Assembly (NCBI RefSeq): GCF_001634285.1
Contig: NZ_CP015438.1
Span: 2,554,001 to 2,618,000 of the forward strand
Length of the DNA stretch: 64,000 nt
Origin: Anoxybacillus amylolyticus
Lineage (GTDB): Bacteria > Bacillota > Bacilli > Bacillales > Anoxybacillaceae
Direction: 5' to 3'
Below, piece by piece: positions 49,886-57,850 of the stretch. A program made the translations under genes and the position numbers. The notes under the pieces were generated by a model. That model worked only from the letters and a program-made list of their open reading frames with translations, did no database searches and was not told the DNA's origin. Positions within the stretch are counted from its first letter, which is position 1; every line of letters begins with the position of its first letter.

Positions 49886-51151
49886 TTATGCGCTTTTTAC
49901 AACTTCGTTGACATATTGCGTCGCTTTTTCTTCGTTGTACTGTCCTTCCCACTTCGACATGACGACAGCCGCTAATGAGTTGCCGACGACGTTCACCGCT
50001 GTGCGCGCCATGTCTAAAATGCGGTCAATGCCAGCGATAAATGCTAAGCCTTCGACCGGAATTCCAACCGTTCCAAGCGTCGCTAACAAGACGACAAACG
50101 ATACGCCTGGCACTCCGGCAATCCCTTTCGATGTGACCATCAACACTAATAAAAGCGAAATTTGCTGCGAAATTGGCATATCAATACCGTACAACTGCGC
50201 GATAAAAATTGCCGCTAACGCTTGGTAAAGCGTCGAGCCGTCTAAGTTAAACGAATACCCAGTCGGAATGACAAACGAAGTAATCGCCTTCGGACAGCCG
50301 AACTTCTCCATTTTCTCCATAATTTTTGGCAATACTGTTTCCGAACTTGCTGTACTGTATGCTAGTACAAGCTCGTCCTTTAAAATTTTTATCATATGCC
50401 ATAAGTTCACTTTCACAAGTTTGGCGACGATGCCAAGTACGACAACGACGAAAAAGACCATCGTTCCATACACAACAATGACAAGTTTGCTTAATGGAAT
50501 AAGCGATTGAACGCCAAATTTAGAAACCGTCACACCGATTAACGCAAACACGCCAAACGGCGCAAATTTCATAATTTGGTTGGTGACGTAAAACATCGCA
50601 TCCGCTGTTCCTTGGAAAAATTGCAGCACAACTTTTCCTTTCTCTCCAATTGCCGCAACCCCTAACCCAAACATGACGGAAAAGAAAATAATCGCAAGCA
50701 TATTGCCAGTCGAAAGGGCCTCAAAAATGTTTTTCGGCACGATATTAACGACAGTGTCAATCATGGAATGACTTTGTACTTCATGTGTCGTATCAACATA
50801 TGCTTGAATATCCGTTTTTTCAAGCGTCTTCATGTTAACGCCTGTCCCTGGATGAAAGAGGTTTGCCGCAAGCAATCCAACAACGATTGCTATTGTTGTA
50901 ATAATTTCAAAATACAAAATTGTTTTTCCACCTAATTTTCCAAGTTTTTTAATATCACCAACGTTCGCGACGCCGACGATTAAACTTGATACAACAATTG
51001 GAATAACGATCATTTTAATTAAACGAAGGAAAATATCCCCGATCGGTTGCAAATACGCCGCAACTTCTGGATTCCCATAAAAAGCTGCTCCTACCGCAAT
51101 CCCAAGAAGCAAGCCAATAAAAATTTGCCATGCTAATCCTATTTTTTTCAT
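49886..51151 (-). CDS. gltT: Glutamate/aspartate:cation symporter GltT (DAACS family)
   Basis: 421 residues, the same length as GltT of G. stearothermophilus and close to it throughout. Eight membrane helices with two re-entrant hairpins: the serine-rich AYSTASSETVLPK (HP1, about 267-279) and the NLDGSTLYQ motif (about 302-310), then the substrate Asp/Arg region MARTAVNVVGNS. Takes up acidic amino acids with sodium or protons. Monocistronic. Confidence 0.96.
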   Translation of the reverse strand: MKKIGLAWQIFIGLLLGIAVGAAFYGNPEVAAYLQPIGDIFLRLIKMIVIPIVVSSLIVGVANVGDIKKLGKLGGKTILYFEIITTIAIVVGLLAANLFHPGTGVNMKTLEKTDIQAYVDTTHEVQSHSMIDTVVNIVPKNIFEALSTGNMLAIIFFSVMFGLGVAAIGEKGKVVLQFFQGTADAMFYVTNQIMKFAPFGVFALIGVTVSKFGVQSLIPLSKLVIVVYGTMVFFVVVVLGIVAKLVKVNLWHMIKILKDELVLAYSTASSETVLPKIMEKMEKFGCPKAITSFVIPTGYSFNLDGSTLYQALAAIFIAQLYGIDMPISQQISLLLVLMVTSKGIAGVPGVSFVVLLATLGTVGIPVEGLAFIAGIDRILDMARTAVNVVGNSLAAVVMSKWEGQYNEEKATQYVNEVVKSA

Positions 51152-51676
51152 TTGTCTACCCCCTTTTGGACATAAAATAACAAAGCTATTCTAATATGTT
51201 CATTTTGTTATGTCAAGAATATTCACATAATAATGTAAATTATTTCCTTTGTTTTTTTTAAATGTCCAAACACGGACAGCCTTTCGCGTTCATATATATA
51301 ACTAACGGCCTTGTGCCTAAATTGAGGAGGGTGGGGTGGAGAGATGTCCAGCATTTTGTCTGCGCTAGCGTATGTCATTAAAGAATTGATGTTTTTCGTT
51401 TCTTATATTAAAAACAACGCATTTCCCCAACCGTTAAGTGCGCAAGAAGAAGAAATGTATTTGCAGCGAATGGCAGAAGGCGATGAAGAAGCACGCAATT
51501 TATTAATCGAGCATAATTTGCGGCTCGTCGCACATATTGTGAAAAAATTTGAAAATACCGGTGAAGAGGCGGAAGATTTAATCTCGATCGGCACGATTGG
51601 CTTAATTAAGGCGATTGAAAGCTATTCACAAGGAAAAGGAACGAAGCTGGCGACCTACGCGGCCCGTTGTATTGAA

Positions 51677-51681
51677 AATGA
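51677..51681 (+). other. Left attachment core of the sigK intervening element
   Basis: AATGA inside the IENEI codons is exactly where identity with sigK ends. The B. subtilis skin element recombines through a 5-bp AATGA core at the same place. The matching right site lies outside the window. Confidence 0.8.
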
Positions 51682-51718
51682 AATAATTACGACAATAGTA
51701 AGCGGTAATAAAATGGAA

Positions 51719-51742
51719 AAAGAACGCTGTTTAAGCGTTCTA
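51719..51742 (-). terminator. Terminator of the spoIVCA-type recombinase gene
   Basis: AGAACGCT (51721-51728) and AGCGTTCT (51734-51741) arms with a 5-base loop; on the minus strand TTTT follows. It overlaps the 3' ends of both convergent genes. Confidence 0.65.
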
Positions 51743-53233
51743 AAATAAGTGAATCTCAATATTTTCTTTATCGATAACCCGGATCTCTTTAACAACTTTC
51801 CGGATCAGTGTCTGTTTGATTTCAAAGTCAAGTTCTTCTTTGTGATTCAAGAAAAAGTCGATTGCTTCTTGCAAAATGTGTTCGTTCGGCTTGCTTTCTT
51901 GCATTTCTTTGAGTTTTTGTTCCAGCTGGTTGTATTGTTCAATCAGCTCTTTTTCGCGTTGTTGCAAGTTGCGTATTTCTTCTTTCACTTCTTCAAGGTC
52001 GAGTTCGTCGTCATCGGACATTGTGACAAGCGACAGCAGGCGTTTGCGTCCTTTCCGCGCTCGGTCAATCTCTTTTTCTAGCCGTTCTAACTCTTTCTTT
52101 TCAAAGCTATTTTCAACGTCAGCAGCTGGCTGAAATTCTTGGATTCGTTCGGGATGGTTGAATAGATCAAGCAAGTAGTTCCATACTTCTTGTTCTATTT
52201 CATCAGCTCGAACGGCCATTCCGCAGCCACGGTGTTTTGCGCCAGCTGTGTTTTTTCTGTCCGTGTATTCGCGATGATATTTCCCCCAGTTTTTCATCAA
52301 TCGCCCGGTCATTGTGTTCCCGCATGTGCAACGTAACAGCCCTGAAAGCAAATATTGACGTTTCGTTGCTTTCGTATAGCGCCTTCTCGCTTGTTCTAGC
52401 AGCATTTGCGCTTGCTGAAATTGTTCCTCCGACACAATCGCTGGCACATCGACATAGATCCATTCGTCTTTGCTCCTTAAACGCATCGGTATTTTTTCAT
52501 TGCGATACTTATTCGCCAGCATGCCTTCTGTATTCCACTTGTTTTGCGGTTTTCTCCCTGCATACGTTTCATTCATCAATATTTGCCGTACCACTTGCCG
52601 ATGCCACACCGTTTTTCCCGTTTTTGTCGGTATTTTTCTCTCAGTCAAATGCAATGCAATGCCGTTTACGCCTTTGAAACGCTCCTGAACGAAACTGTCA
52701 AATATGAAGCGAACAATTTCGGCTTCACTTTCATTTATTTTGAGCTGTCCCGTCTGTTTATCGTAATCGTAACCATATATTCGATCGTTTTTCACGACTT
52801 TTCCTTCTTTTGCTTTTCGCTTCCTCCCTGCCATCGTCCTCTCACGAATTTTCGCTTTTTCAAATTCAGAAATAGCGCCGCGCATCGAAAAAAACAGCTT
52901 CCCTTCCGGCGTGTTTGCATACTCTCCATTGACAAACAGCAATTCAACATTATATTTTCGAAACTCATCATCAAGCAACAGCTGGTGCATGAGATTACGA
53001 GCCAGCCGGTCGGGATCGTACACAATGACGGTATCGATCATTCCGTTTCGTATATCGTTGCGCAAGCGTTCCAGCCCTGGACGCTCAAGAAATTCGCCGG
53101 AAAAGCCTTCATCGGTGTATATCATTACATCGTCCGTTTTCGCCTTCTTCTTCGCTTCCTCGATCTGGTGAGCGATCGAATATCCTTTCTGTGCCGATTC
53201 TTCTGTCGATACTCTTGCGTAGATAGCTTTCAT
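51740..53233 (-). CDS. spoIVCA: Site-specific serine recombinase SpoIVCA type (sigK element excisionase)
   Basis: 497 residues (B. subtilis SpoIVCA is 500). The resolvase domain (about 1-140) has the catalytic Ser in [13 protein letters not shown] and the arginines of [12 protein letters not shown]. The recombinase domain (about 160-260) follows, then a zinc ribbon (CTCGNTMTG and later GCG, about 303-340) and a long coiled coil (about 375-455) used for synapsis control. It should join the two halves of sigK in the mother cell. The stop codon lies within the 3' end of the truncated sigK frame (9-base convergent overlap). Confidence 0.95.
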   Translation of the reverse strand: MKAIYARVSTEESAQKGYSIAHQIEEAKKKAKTDDVMIYTDEGFSGEFLERPGLERLRNDIRNGMIDTVIVYDPDRLARNLMHQLLLDDEFRKYNVELLFVNGEYANTPEGKLFFSMRGAISEFEKAKIRERTMAGRKRKAKEGKVVKNDRIYGYDYDKQTGQLKINESEAEIVRFIFDSFVQERFKGVNGIALHLTERKIPTKTGKTVWHRQVVRQILMNETYAGRKPQNKWNTEGMLANKYRNEKIPMRLRSKDEWIYVDVPAIVSEEQFQQAQMLLEQARRRYTKATKRQYLLSGLLRCTCGNTMTGRLMKNWGKYHREYTDRKNTAGAKHRGCGMAVRADEIEQEVWNYLLDLFNHPERIQEFQPAADVENSFEKKELERLEKEIDRARKGRKRLLSLVTMSDDDELDLEEVKEEIRNLQQREKELIEQYNQLEQKLKEMQESKPNEHILQEAIDFFLNHKEELDFEIKQTLIRKVVKEIRVIDKENIEIHLF

Positions 53234-53386
53234 TTCTCTTTGCTATCTCCCTTCTGTTTCTGTATATCTTCACTAAATAATGATAACAGGATTGAATATT
53301 GTTGTCAGTATGCTTTCCCTTTATAACCCGTACATTCATCGCGCATACCTCCTTGGTTGAAGATATGCGGGCGCTGGTTGTACGAA

Positions 53387-53427
53387 TGAAAAAAACAGAT
53401 AACATGTACAAGCATGCTATCTGTTTA
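53387..53427 (-). terminator. Terminator at the end of the inovirus-like operon
   Basis: AAACAGATAACATG and CATGCTATCTGTTT arms (one mismatch) around TACAAG, with a run of seven T on the minus strand. It separates the cargo operon from the recombinase gene. The rest of the gap 53234-53424 holds nothing I recognise. Confidence 0.82.
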
Positions 53428-53607
53428 ATCTAAAACGATTCCGTATTTCTTATAGCAAAGATTCTTGATTAGCTTTACTTCCCGTTTATAGTGTTCAATG
53501 AGAATCGTGCTATTTTTTTTGTATCCTTGTCTAAGCAAAAAACACTTCCGATTGTATTCTTTCACAAGCGCGTATAGTTCGTCAGGATGAACGTTGTACT
53601 TGTCCAA
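53425..53607 (-). CDS. Hypothetical small basic protein, last gene of the cargo operon
   Basis: 60 residues from a TTG start behind GTGAGGAGG; an in-frame extension to 53634 is possible. It is rich in Tyr, Lys and Leu (EYNRKCFLLRQGYKKN, NLCYKKYG) without membrane segments, so probably cytosolic and possibly nucleic-acid binding (inference). No family recognised. Its start falls just after the preceding gene's stop. Confidence 0.6.
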   Translation of the reverse strand: MDKYNVHPDELYALVKEYNRKCFLLRQGYKKNSTILIEHYKREVKLIKNLCYKKYGIVLD

Positions 53608-53621
53608 GTTCGCGCGCCTCC

Positions 53622-53984
53622 TCACGCTGCACACCCTTCTTCAACTTTTCGTAGCACCGATTCAAGCAGCTGCAACGTTTCGTTTTCTTTATATTCAATC
53701 TTTTCTTGTTCGGCTTGTCGTTTCAATTCTTGCGTATAGAACGAGAGAAAAGAATGCAGCATAGTAGCTTGTTCATCGTCTATTTCAACGTTGTACGAGT
53801 CACATTCCCCTTTCTCTTCTAATTGCTCGCTAAGCGCAGCCGTAATCGAATCATAGCAAGCAACTTTCTTTTTCCCTTCAAAAAGCCCGTAATTTCGCTT
53901 GAGCGCTTTTTTAATCTCTTTTCGCATGATATTCATATGCAAAAGCAGCATAGTAAATTCTTCATTTGTGAGAATCAGAATCAT
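53622..53984 (-). CDS. Hypothetical cytosolic protein in the cargo operon
   Basis: 120 residues, mostly helical in appearance, charged, with LTNEEFTMLLLHMNIMRKEI at the start and a Glu/Lys-rich C-terminus (RQAEQEKIEYKENETLQLL). Two Cys in GECDSYN and EEGCAA. No family recognised. It overlaps the preceding gene by 23 bases, as is common in compact phage operons. Confidence 0.65.
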   Translation of the reverse strand: MILILTNEEFTMLLLHMNIMRKEIKKALKRNYGLFEGKKKVACYDSITAALSEQLEEKGECDSYNVEIDDEQATMLHSFLSFYTQELKRQAEQEKIEYKENETLQLLESVLRKVEEGCAA

Positions 53985-54327
53985 TTCGTTTCCCCCTATC
54001 GTTTTTTCGTATTTCGTCTAAGTATTCTTGCAGCTTCCGATTTTCCGTTTCCGTCAGTTCATCCGGTTTCATCATGAAAAACGAGTTTCGACCGATTTTG
54101 ATTCGCCGGTCAGCAAATTGTTTCACTCGTTCCCAGTGCATACATACAGATGGAAGCAAAATATACCCCATTCGGTTGACAATGTCCTGCGCGATTTCAA
54201 GTTGTTTGAAAAAATAGAATTTCTGCGTGATTTTTGCGAATTTCACGACTGGAATGGACGGAAAATGATACAACAATGTACGTGGATCTTTTTCTTTATA
54301 ATGCCGCGGCACCAGTGAGTAATTCAT
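53962..54327 (-). CDS. Hypothetical protein directly downstream of the Zot-like ATPase
   Basis: 121 residues from the ATG at 54327 (MNYSLVPRHYKEK) behind TTAGGAGGG; a frame reaching 54375 lies inside the ATPase gene and is rejected. Basic, aromatic-rich, no membrane span, with a C-terminal charged helix (KLQEYLDEIRKNDRGKRND). It overlaps the ATPase gene by 32 bases. No family recognised; an assembly partner of the ATPase is possible. Confidence 0.65.
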   Translation of the reverse strand: MNYSLVPRHYKEKDPRTLLYHFPSIPVVKFAKITQKFYFFKQLEIAQDIVNRMGYILLPSVCMHWERVKQFADRRIKIGRNSFFMMKPDELTETENRKLQEYLDEIRKNDRGKRNDSDSHK

Positions 54328-54952
54328 GTGCAGCCCTCCTAACTGTTCCACGCGCTTTATCATGAATTTCCTCAAGCGTCTGGAAAAATTCGTTTGCCTC
54401 TCGTTCTGTCGATGGAAGAGGGAAGCCTAGCACCATTGTGTCGGTGTCATATAGACCGAGCTTAAAAATCTTTTTCGCTTTCCACATCGGCAAAAACTGT
54501 TTGTGCATAAATTCGCCCGTCTGATAGTCGGTGAAGTGAATCGCAAAACCGCGATCGCCAATTTTCCGAACGTTGATTAGCACTTCAACAATTTGCCGAA
54601 TACGGCTGTCCACGTTGTTGATTGACGGCGAACAATATATTTGTACGCTTTTCATTTTTCTCGTGAACATCATGACTTCCGTTGCAATCGTCGCGCCGTA
54701 TTTTGACCATTTACGATTCGAAAACGCCATCTGTGCTTCGTCCCAGCAACAAATACTGCCTTGCGCCTCTGCTACCTTGTACCAGTCGGTATAGTGTTCC
54801 AAAGGGATAGAGTCCTTCAAGCCATAGTTTGAAAAAAGTTGAATATCCCCCCCACGCGCACGCACTTTTTCCCGCCAGTGATGCGCCAAAAGCGACATCA
54901 TCAACGTTTTCCCAGCGCCGAGCGGACCTTGTATGAAGAAATGATGCGCCAT
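54296..54952 (-). CDS. Zot/pI-like assembly ATPase of the inovirus-like module
   Basis: 218 residues. Walker A GPLGAGKT (about 9-16), then the SNYGL segment (about 41-45), Walker B ICCWDEAQMAF (about 67-77) and the sensor-like RK...VDSRIR stretch (about 98-117). This order is that of the Zonula occludens toxin (Zot) N-domain, the pI/gpI morphogenesis ATPase of filamentous phages and the accepted marker for inoviruses. It lacks a clear C-terminal membrane anchor, so anchoring may come from neighbours. RBS GGGAGGAAAAC; the start overlaps the preceding stop (TAATG). Not a packaging terminase; an alternative is a FtsK/HerA-like membrane-virus ATPase. Confidence 0.8.
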   Translation of the reverse strand: MAHHFFIQGPLGAGKTLMMSLLAHHWREKVRARGGDIQLFSNYGLKDSIPLEHYTDWYKVAEAQGSICCWDEAQMAFSNRKWSKYGATIATEVMMFTRKMKSVQIYCSPSINNVDSRIRQIVEVLINVRKIGDRGFAIHFTDYQTGEFMHKQFLPMWKAKKIFKLGLYDTDTMVLGFPLPSTEREANEFFQTLEEIHDKARGTVRRAAHELLTGAAAL

Positions 54953-55305
54953 TATCGTTTTCCTCCCTTCTCGACACCATTCGGAGCGACAATAACCGGC
55001 TTCGGCGGTTTCGGAATAAGCGCTTCGATTGTATCAATGTAATATTGCGGATCAGCGACAAGCACTTTTCCTTGCATGATAAAGTTGATAATTTCACGAT
55101 ACGGATCGCTTTTTCCGTGTAAATATTCATTCTGCGACAAACTTTCAAGCAATAAAATAGCTTTAATTTGCCATTCTTGCAGTTCCTGCGCTTTTGTCGT
55201 CATTTCTTCAAGTACTTGTTTTACGTCTGATATGTGCTGCACTTGCGGAAACAAGTCGTCGGAAATGACACTTTGTAGTTTTTCAGCATTGCTTGTTCCT
55301 TGCAT
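54952..55305 (-). CDS. Hypothetical cytosolic protein upstream of the Zot-like ATPase
   Basis: 117 residues, acidic in the middle and ending in a basic Pro-rich tail (PKPPKPVIVAPNGVEKGGKR). The helical region around 25-60 (HISDVKQVLEEMTTKAQEL) could be a coiled coil. RBS AAGGAGTG; overlap with the ATPase start by one base. No family recognised. Confidence 0.65.
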   Translation of the reverse strand: MQGTSNAEKLQSVISDDLFPQVQHISDVKQVLEEMTTKAQELQEWQIKAILLLESLSQNEYLHGKSDPYREIINFIMQGKVLVADPQYYIDTIEALIPKPPKPVIVAPNGVEKGGKR

Positions 55306-55311
55306 ATGCGA

Positions 55312-55464
55312 TCACTCCTTTACAAGTTCGACAAGCTCATTGACCTTTTTTTGAAGACGCTCGATGCAAGGATAATTCCATTGATCGTCTATGCTCGCCA
55401 TTTCTTCCATCGTGTCGATCATGCCTTTCAATTCAAAAATGAGAAATGCAACTTGATTCGACAT
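55312..55464 (-). CDS. Very small acidic/helical protein in the cargo operon
   Basis: 50 residues: starts MSNQVAFLIFELKGMIDTME and ends in LQKKVNELVELVKE, likely a single helical hairpin or coiled coil. ATG behind GGAGGGAAGTAATC, stop only six bases before the next start. Strong ribosome site and tight packing make it credible although it is short. Function unknown. Confidence 0.65.
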   Translation of the reverse strand: MSNQVAFLIFELKGMIDTMEEMASIDDQWNYPCIERLQKKVNELVELVKE

Positions 55465-55466
55465 GA

Positions 55467-55865
55467 TTACTTCCCTCCAGCGCAGCTTGAAATACCGAGA
55501 ATGATGAACGCAAAGAACACAAGCCCGAATAGAAGTATTTTCGTTAAATCTAATTGACTTTGCGGCTCTGGCTGGCGATACGACGTTATTTGCCGCAATA
55601 CAATGCTTTTCTCCAGCTCAGCAAGCCGTTTTGTTTCCTGGACAGAACGCGACGGCGCACGATAAAAAAAATGTCGTCCTTCGATTCCTGTCGTTACCTC
55701 GCAATCGTGAATCGGAACGCAATACTTCCCCGTGACATATATCGCATTGTCGCGAATTTCATCGATGCGTTGTATGTCGCTTGTTTTTTGTTCGTCGTCG
55801 AACACAATGAGAATATCGTTTGTTTCTTGAAAGAATTCATCTTTTTCTCGTTTGAAAAGTGCCAT
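55467..55865 (-). CDS. Single-span membrane protein with cytosolic head, cargo operon
   Basis: 132 residues. The first 100 are hydrophilic (a beta-rich head with DILIVFDDEQKT and YVTGKYCVPIHDCEVTTG), then one hydrophobic helix (about 109-128, KILLFGLVFFAFIILGISSC) and a three-residue Gly/Lys end. The one-span shape with a short positive tail fits a virion or assembly-site protein. No family recognised. The ATG overlaps the stop of the preceding small gene. Confidence 0.65.
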   Translation of the reverse strand: MALFKREKDEFFQETNDILIVFDDEQKTSDIQRIDEIRDNAIYVTGKYCVPIHDCEVTTGIEGRHFFYRAPSRSVQETKRLAELEKSIVLRQITSYRQPEPQSQLDLTKILLFGLVFFAFIILGISSCAGGK

Positions 55866-56005
55866 TAGATGACCGCCTTTCTTTGTTGTTTTTTCTTTCT
55901 ATTTGAAAACTTGACAACCTTCCAGCCGAAAAATGCGACAACACCAACGCCGGAAGCTGCACCAGCTCCAAGCGTAAACATATAGAAAAATGCGTCTACC
56001 ACCAC
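55865..56005 (-). CDS. Coat-like tiny membrane protein, GTG start
   Basis: 46 residues: short N-terminus, one glycine/alanine-rich hydrophobic helix (about 5-29, MFTLGAGAASGVGVVAFFGW) and a strongly basic tail (RKKKQQRK). The charge pattern (hydrophobic span, then Lys/Arg tail to contact DNA) is that of inovirus coat proteins. I chose the GTG preceded by AGAAGG; the longer frame to 56113 lies in the gene upstream. It overlaps that gene by 10 bases. Confidence 0.6.
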   Translation of the reverse strand: MVVDAFFYMFTLGAGAASGVGVVAFFGWKVVKFSNRKKKQQRKAVI

Positions 56006-56277
56006 TTCACACCTTCTTTCAAAGAATAATAGAGCCGCATAACAGAACGGAAAATAAGCAACGAGCCGAGTATGACGACCGACATAAGCGCTGATGAAAT
56101 GACCAACTGCCATGCGGTCGGCATGTCGCCGAAAATCGCTAAATATTTTCCGACATTCAGCCCTTGCGCCGTTATTTGTCCGACTGCACGTAATTTGTCT
56201 ATCGCCATATCTAAAAACGTGAGAGGGGGATTGAAGATTTTATCAATGAAACTATGAATCGAATCTTTAATGTTCAT
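55996..56277 (-). CDS. Small membrane protein, cargo operon
   Basis: 93 residues: an amphipathic N-terminal half (MNIKDSIHSFIDKIFNPP) and a hydrophobic span at about 54-76 (WQLVISSALMSVVILGSLLIF) followed by a short basic tail (KEGVKWW). RBS precedes the ATG in the sequence GGAGAATAAC. No family recognised; a minor coat or assembly-site role is inference. Confidence 0.65.
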   Translation of the reverse strand: MNIKDSIHSFIDKIFNPPLTFLDMAIDKLRAVGQITAQGLNVGKYLAIFGDMPTAWQLVISSALMSVVILGSLLIFRSVMRLYYSLKEGVKWW

Positions 56278-56279
56278 TG

Positions 56280-56756
56280 TTATTCTCCTCCTACCCGAAT
56301 GGACGATAGCAATTTAATCGCCGCAACGGCGGTAAACATCCAAAGAATGAAAAGCAATATATAAGCAATCGGCTCAAGTTTCAATGGCTGCATCGCGGTG
56401 AAAATTTTTCCGAGCATGTCTGAATAGCCATTTCCACTTCCGCCACGCGGAACATATACAAGGCTGGCAAGCGTCTTTGCAAAGCCGACGAACAATGAAA
56501 CAATCATTTTTGCCAGCTCAAAAAAGAGCAAAAACAACTTGACCGCCAGCACGCCAATTTTGTAGAGAAAATACAACAAGCCGTCAATCAGCGCATAAAT
56601 AACCTCGAAAAAGCCGACAAACAAGTCAACAAGCCCTTGAAACAGCTTTTTCAGCAATCGCCCGATCCATTTTATCCCTGACCATATCACGTCGAATAGT
56701 TTGCCGAACGCGTCGCCTAAAATTCCGCCTATCGCAAAAGGAAGAAAATAAATCAT
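56280..56756 (-). CDS. Polytopic hydrophobic protein, cargo operon
   Basis: 158 residues with long hydrophobic stretches: about 3-20, 40-105 (nearly continuous Leu/Phe/Val, possibly three helices) and 133-152. The middle contains a glycine loop (PRGGSGNGYSDM). In filamentous phages the polytopic minor coat protein pVI occupies a comparable place before the ATPase gene; by size and hydrophobicity this is a candidate pVI analogue. No sequence family recognised. Confidence 0.65.
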   Translation of the reverse strand: MIYFLPFAIGGILGDAFGKLFDVIWSGIKWIGRLLKKLFQGLVDLFVGFFEVIYALIDGLLYFLYKIGVLAVKLFLLFFELAKMIVSLFVGFAKTLASLVYVPRGGSGNGYSDMLGKIFTAMQPLKLEPIAYILLFILWMFTAVAAIKLLSSIRVGGE

Positions 56757-56760
56757 CGTA

Positions 56761-56904
56761 TCACCTGCGGATTACGTTATATAAAAAGCTGATAAGTCGT
56801 TCGCCAAACATGATGACAATAAAAAGGAATAAAACGGGCGTGAGATAAACCATATATCGCTGAAAAATGATCTCTAGCACGGCTTGTAAAATATCAAAAT
56901 TCAT
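56761..56904 (-). CDS. Coat-like tiny membrane protein, overlaps the end of the fibronectin-III gene
   Basis: 47 residues: MNFDILQAVLEIIFQ, then a hydrophobic span (about 18-33) and a basic end (NVIRR). The ATG overlaps the preceding stop (ATGA), arguing for coupled translation. The pattern D-h-h-Q-x-h-h, then Pro within the span, then an F-x-x-x-h-h-x-F tail resembles the last 40 residues of the fibronectin-III protein and the coat-like protein at 61481-61669. Confidence 0.7.
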   Translation of the reverse strand: MNFDILQAVLEIIFQRYMVYLTPVLFLFIVIMFGERLISFLYNVIRR

Positions 56905-57842
56905 TGTTTCACACGCCCTCCTTTAGCATTCACCAGCATTTTCTTGATTAATTCGACGATCGGTCGCCAAAAGACTAAGACAAACGACAACAAAATAAAT
57001 GGTGCTGCCCAAACAAGGATATTAATCACCGTTTGTATAAAATCATTGAAAGAAAACGGAAAATCAATTTTCGTTTCTCCAACTGTCGGCACTTGTACCG
57101 CCTCGCCCTCTGTGCCAAATTCCCCGATCGGCACTAATTTTGCTTCATAGCCGCCGAAAAAGTTCAGTCTCATATCTTTTTTCGGTATGATGACTTGCTG
57201 CGTCGCTGCATCGACTACTGTATATTCTTGCCTGTTAATCAACACTTTCACTGTCCCTTTTGTCGGGCTTGTCCATGTGACGACATAGTCGCCGTTCTGA
57301 TTTTGTGTCGTCGCCACTCCGCTCATTGTTGGAACAGGCTCCGACGGTGTTGTCGTTTCAATCGTGACCCCTTGCGACTCATTTCCTTCAATATTGACCG
57401 ATGTCACCTTGTACGAATATGTCGTGTCCGGCGTGACGGTCAAGTCTGTCCAGTACGTTCCATTTGTTTCGAACATCGGCGTATAGCCGTCCGATGTCGT
57501 CGCAGCGGAAACAGCTGTTGCACCAAACAGTTGATCCCAGAAAGATTTTTGCCCCAATTTTTTACGATAAATCTTCACATGCGAGAAAAAATCACTGTCC
57601 GGTCGTGTCCACGAAAGTTTTATGCTGTCGTATTTTGCATCTGCACTTAAATCCGTAACATCTTCCAACGGGATCGCTGTTTTCGCTGTCGCTGTTTGTC
57701 CTATCGATGAATATCCGCCACTATATTTAGAAACAACTTTTACCGTGTACGAGACGTTTGGATTTAAGTTATTAAATTCATAAGACGTTGCATTTTTATC
57801 TAAAGAACTAATTAAATTTCCATTCAAATAGAGATCGTTTCC
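56901..57842 (-). pseudogene. Fibronectin-III spike protein, C-terminal part severed by IS66 insertion
   Basis: About 313 codons continuing the frame broken at 57843-57850. It holds two further fibronectin-III domains (LNPNVSYTVKVVSKYSGG; then SIKLSWTRPDSDFFSHVKIY), a region with EVTVVDAATQQ-like beta strands, and a C-terminal membrane helix (about the last 40 residues: VWAAPFILLSFVLVFWRP) with basic tail. A TTG at 57827 could start a fragment of 308 residues, but it has no signal peptide. The downstream small gene overlaps its stop. Confidence 0.85.
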
Positions 57843-57850
57843 TAAAAAAG

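Larger units (their letters stand above)
51344..51748 (+). pseudogene. sigK: sigK 5' part: pro-sigma-K N-terminal half interrupted by a skin-type element
   Basis: First 114 codons of sporulation sigma factor K, matching B. subtilis SpoIVCB: pro-sequence (about 1-20, removed by SpoIVFB) then [36 protein letters not shown] and [29 protein letters not shown] (regions 1.2-2). The match stops at IENEI and 20 unrelated codons encoded by the element follow before a stop. The whole DNA-binding half (region 4) is absent from the window. This is not decay: by analogy the gene is rebuilt by excision in the mother cell. ATG behind GAGGAGGGTGGGG. Confidence 0.95.

Noticed and set aside
51250-51310. Sigma-E promoter of sigK
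   Set aside because: CATATATA near 51291 is loosely like a sigma-E -10, but no acceptable -35 stands at 13-15 bases, so I do not list it.
54296-54952. Toxin in the sense of Vibrio zonula occludens toxin
   Set aside because: Only the N-terminal ATPase domain is present; the name Zot here denotes the phage assembly ATPase family, not virulence.
55865-56113. 82-codon version of the tiny coat-like protein
   Set aside because: Its first 36 codons lie within the gene at 55996-56277; the GTG at 56005 with AGAAGG upstream is the credible start.
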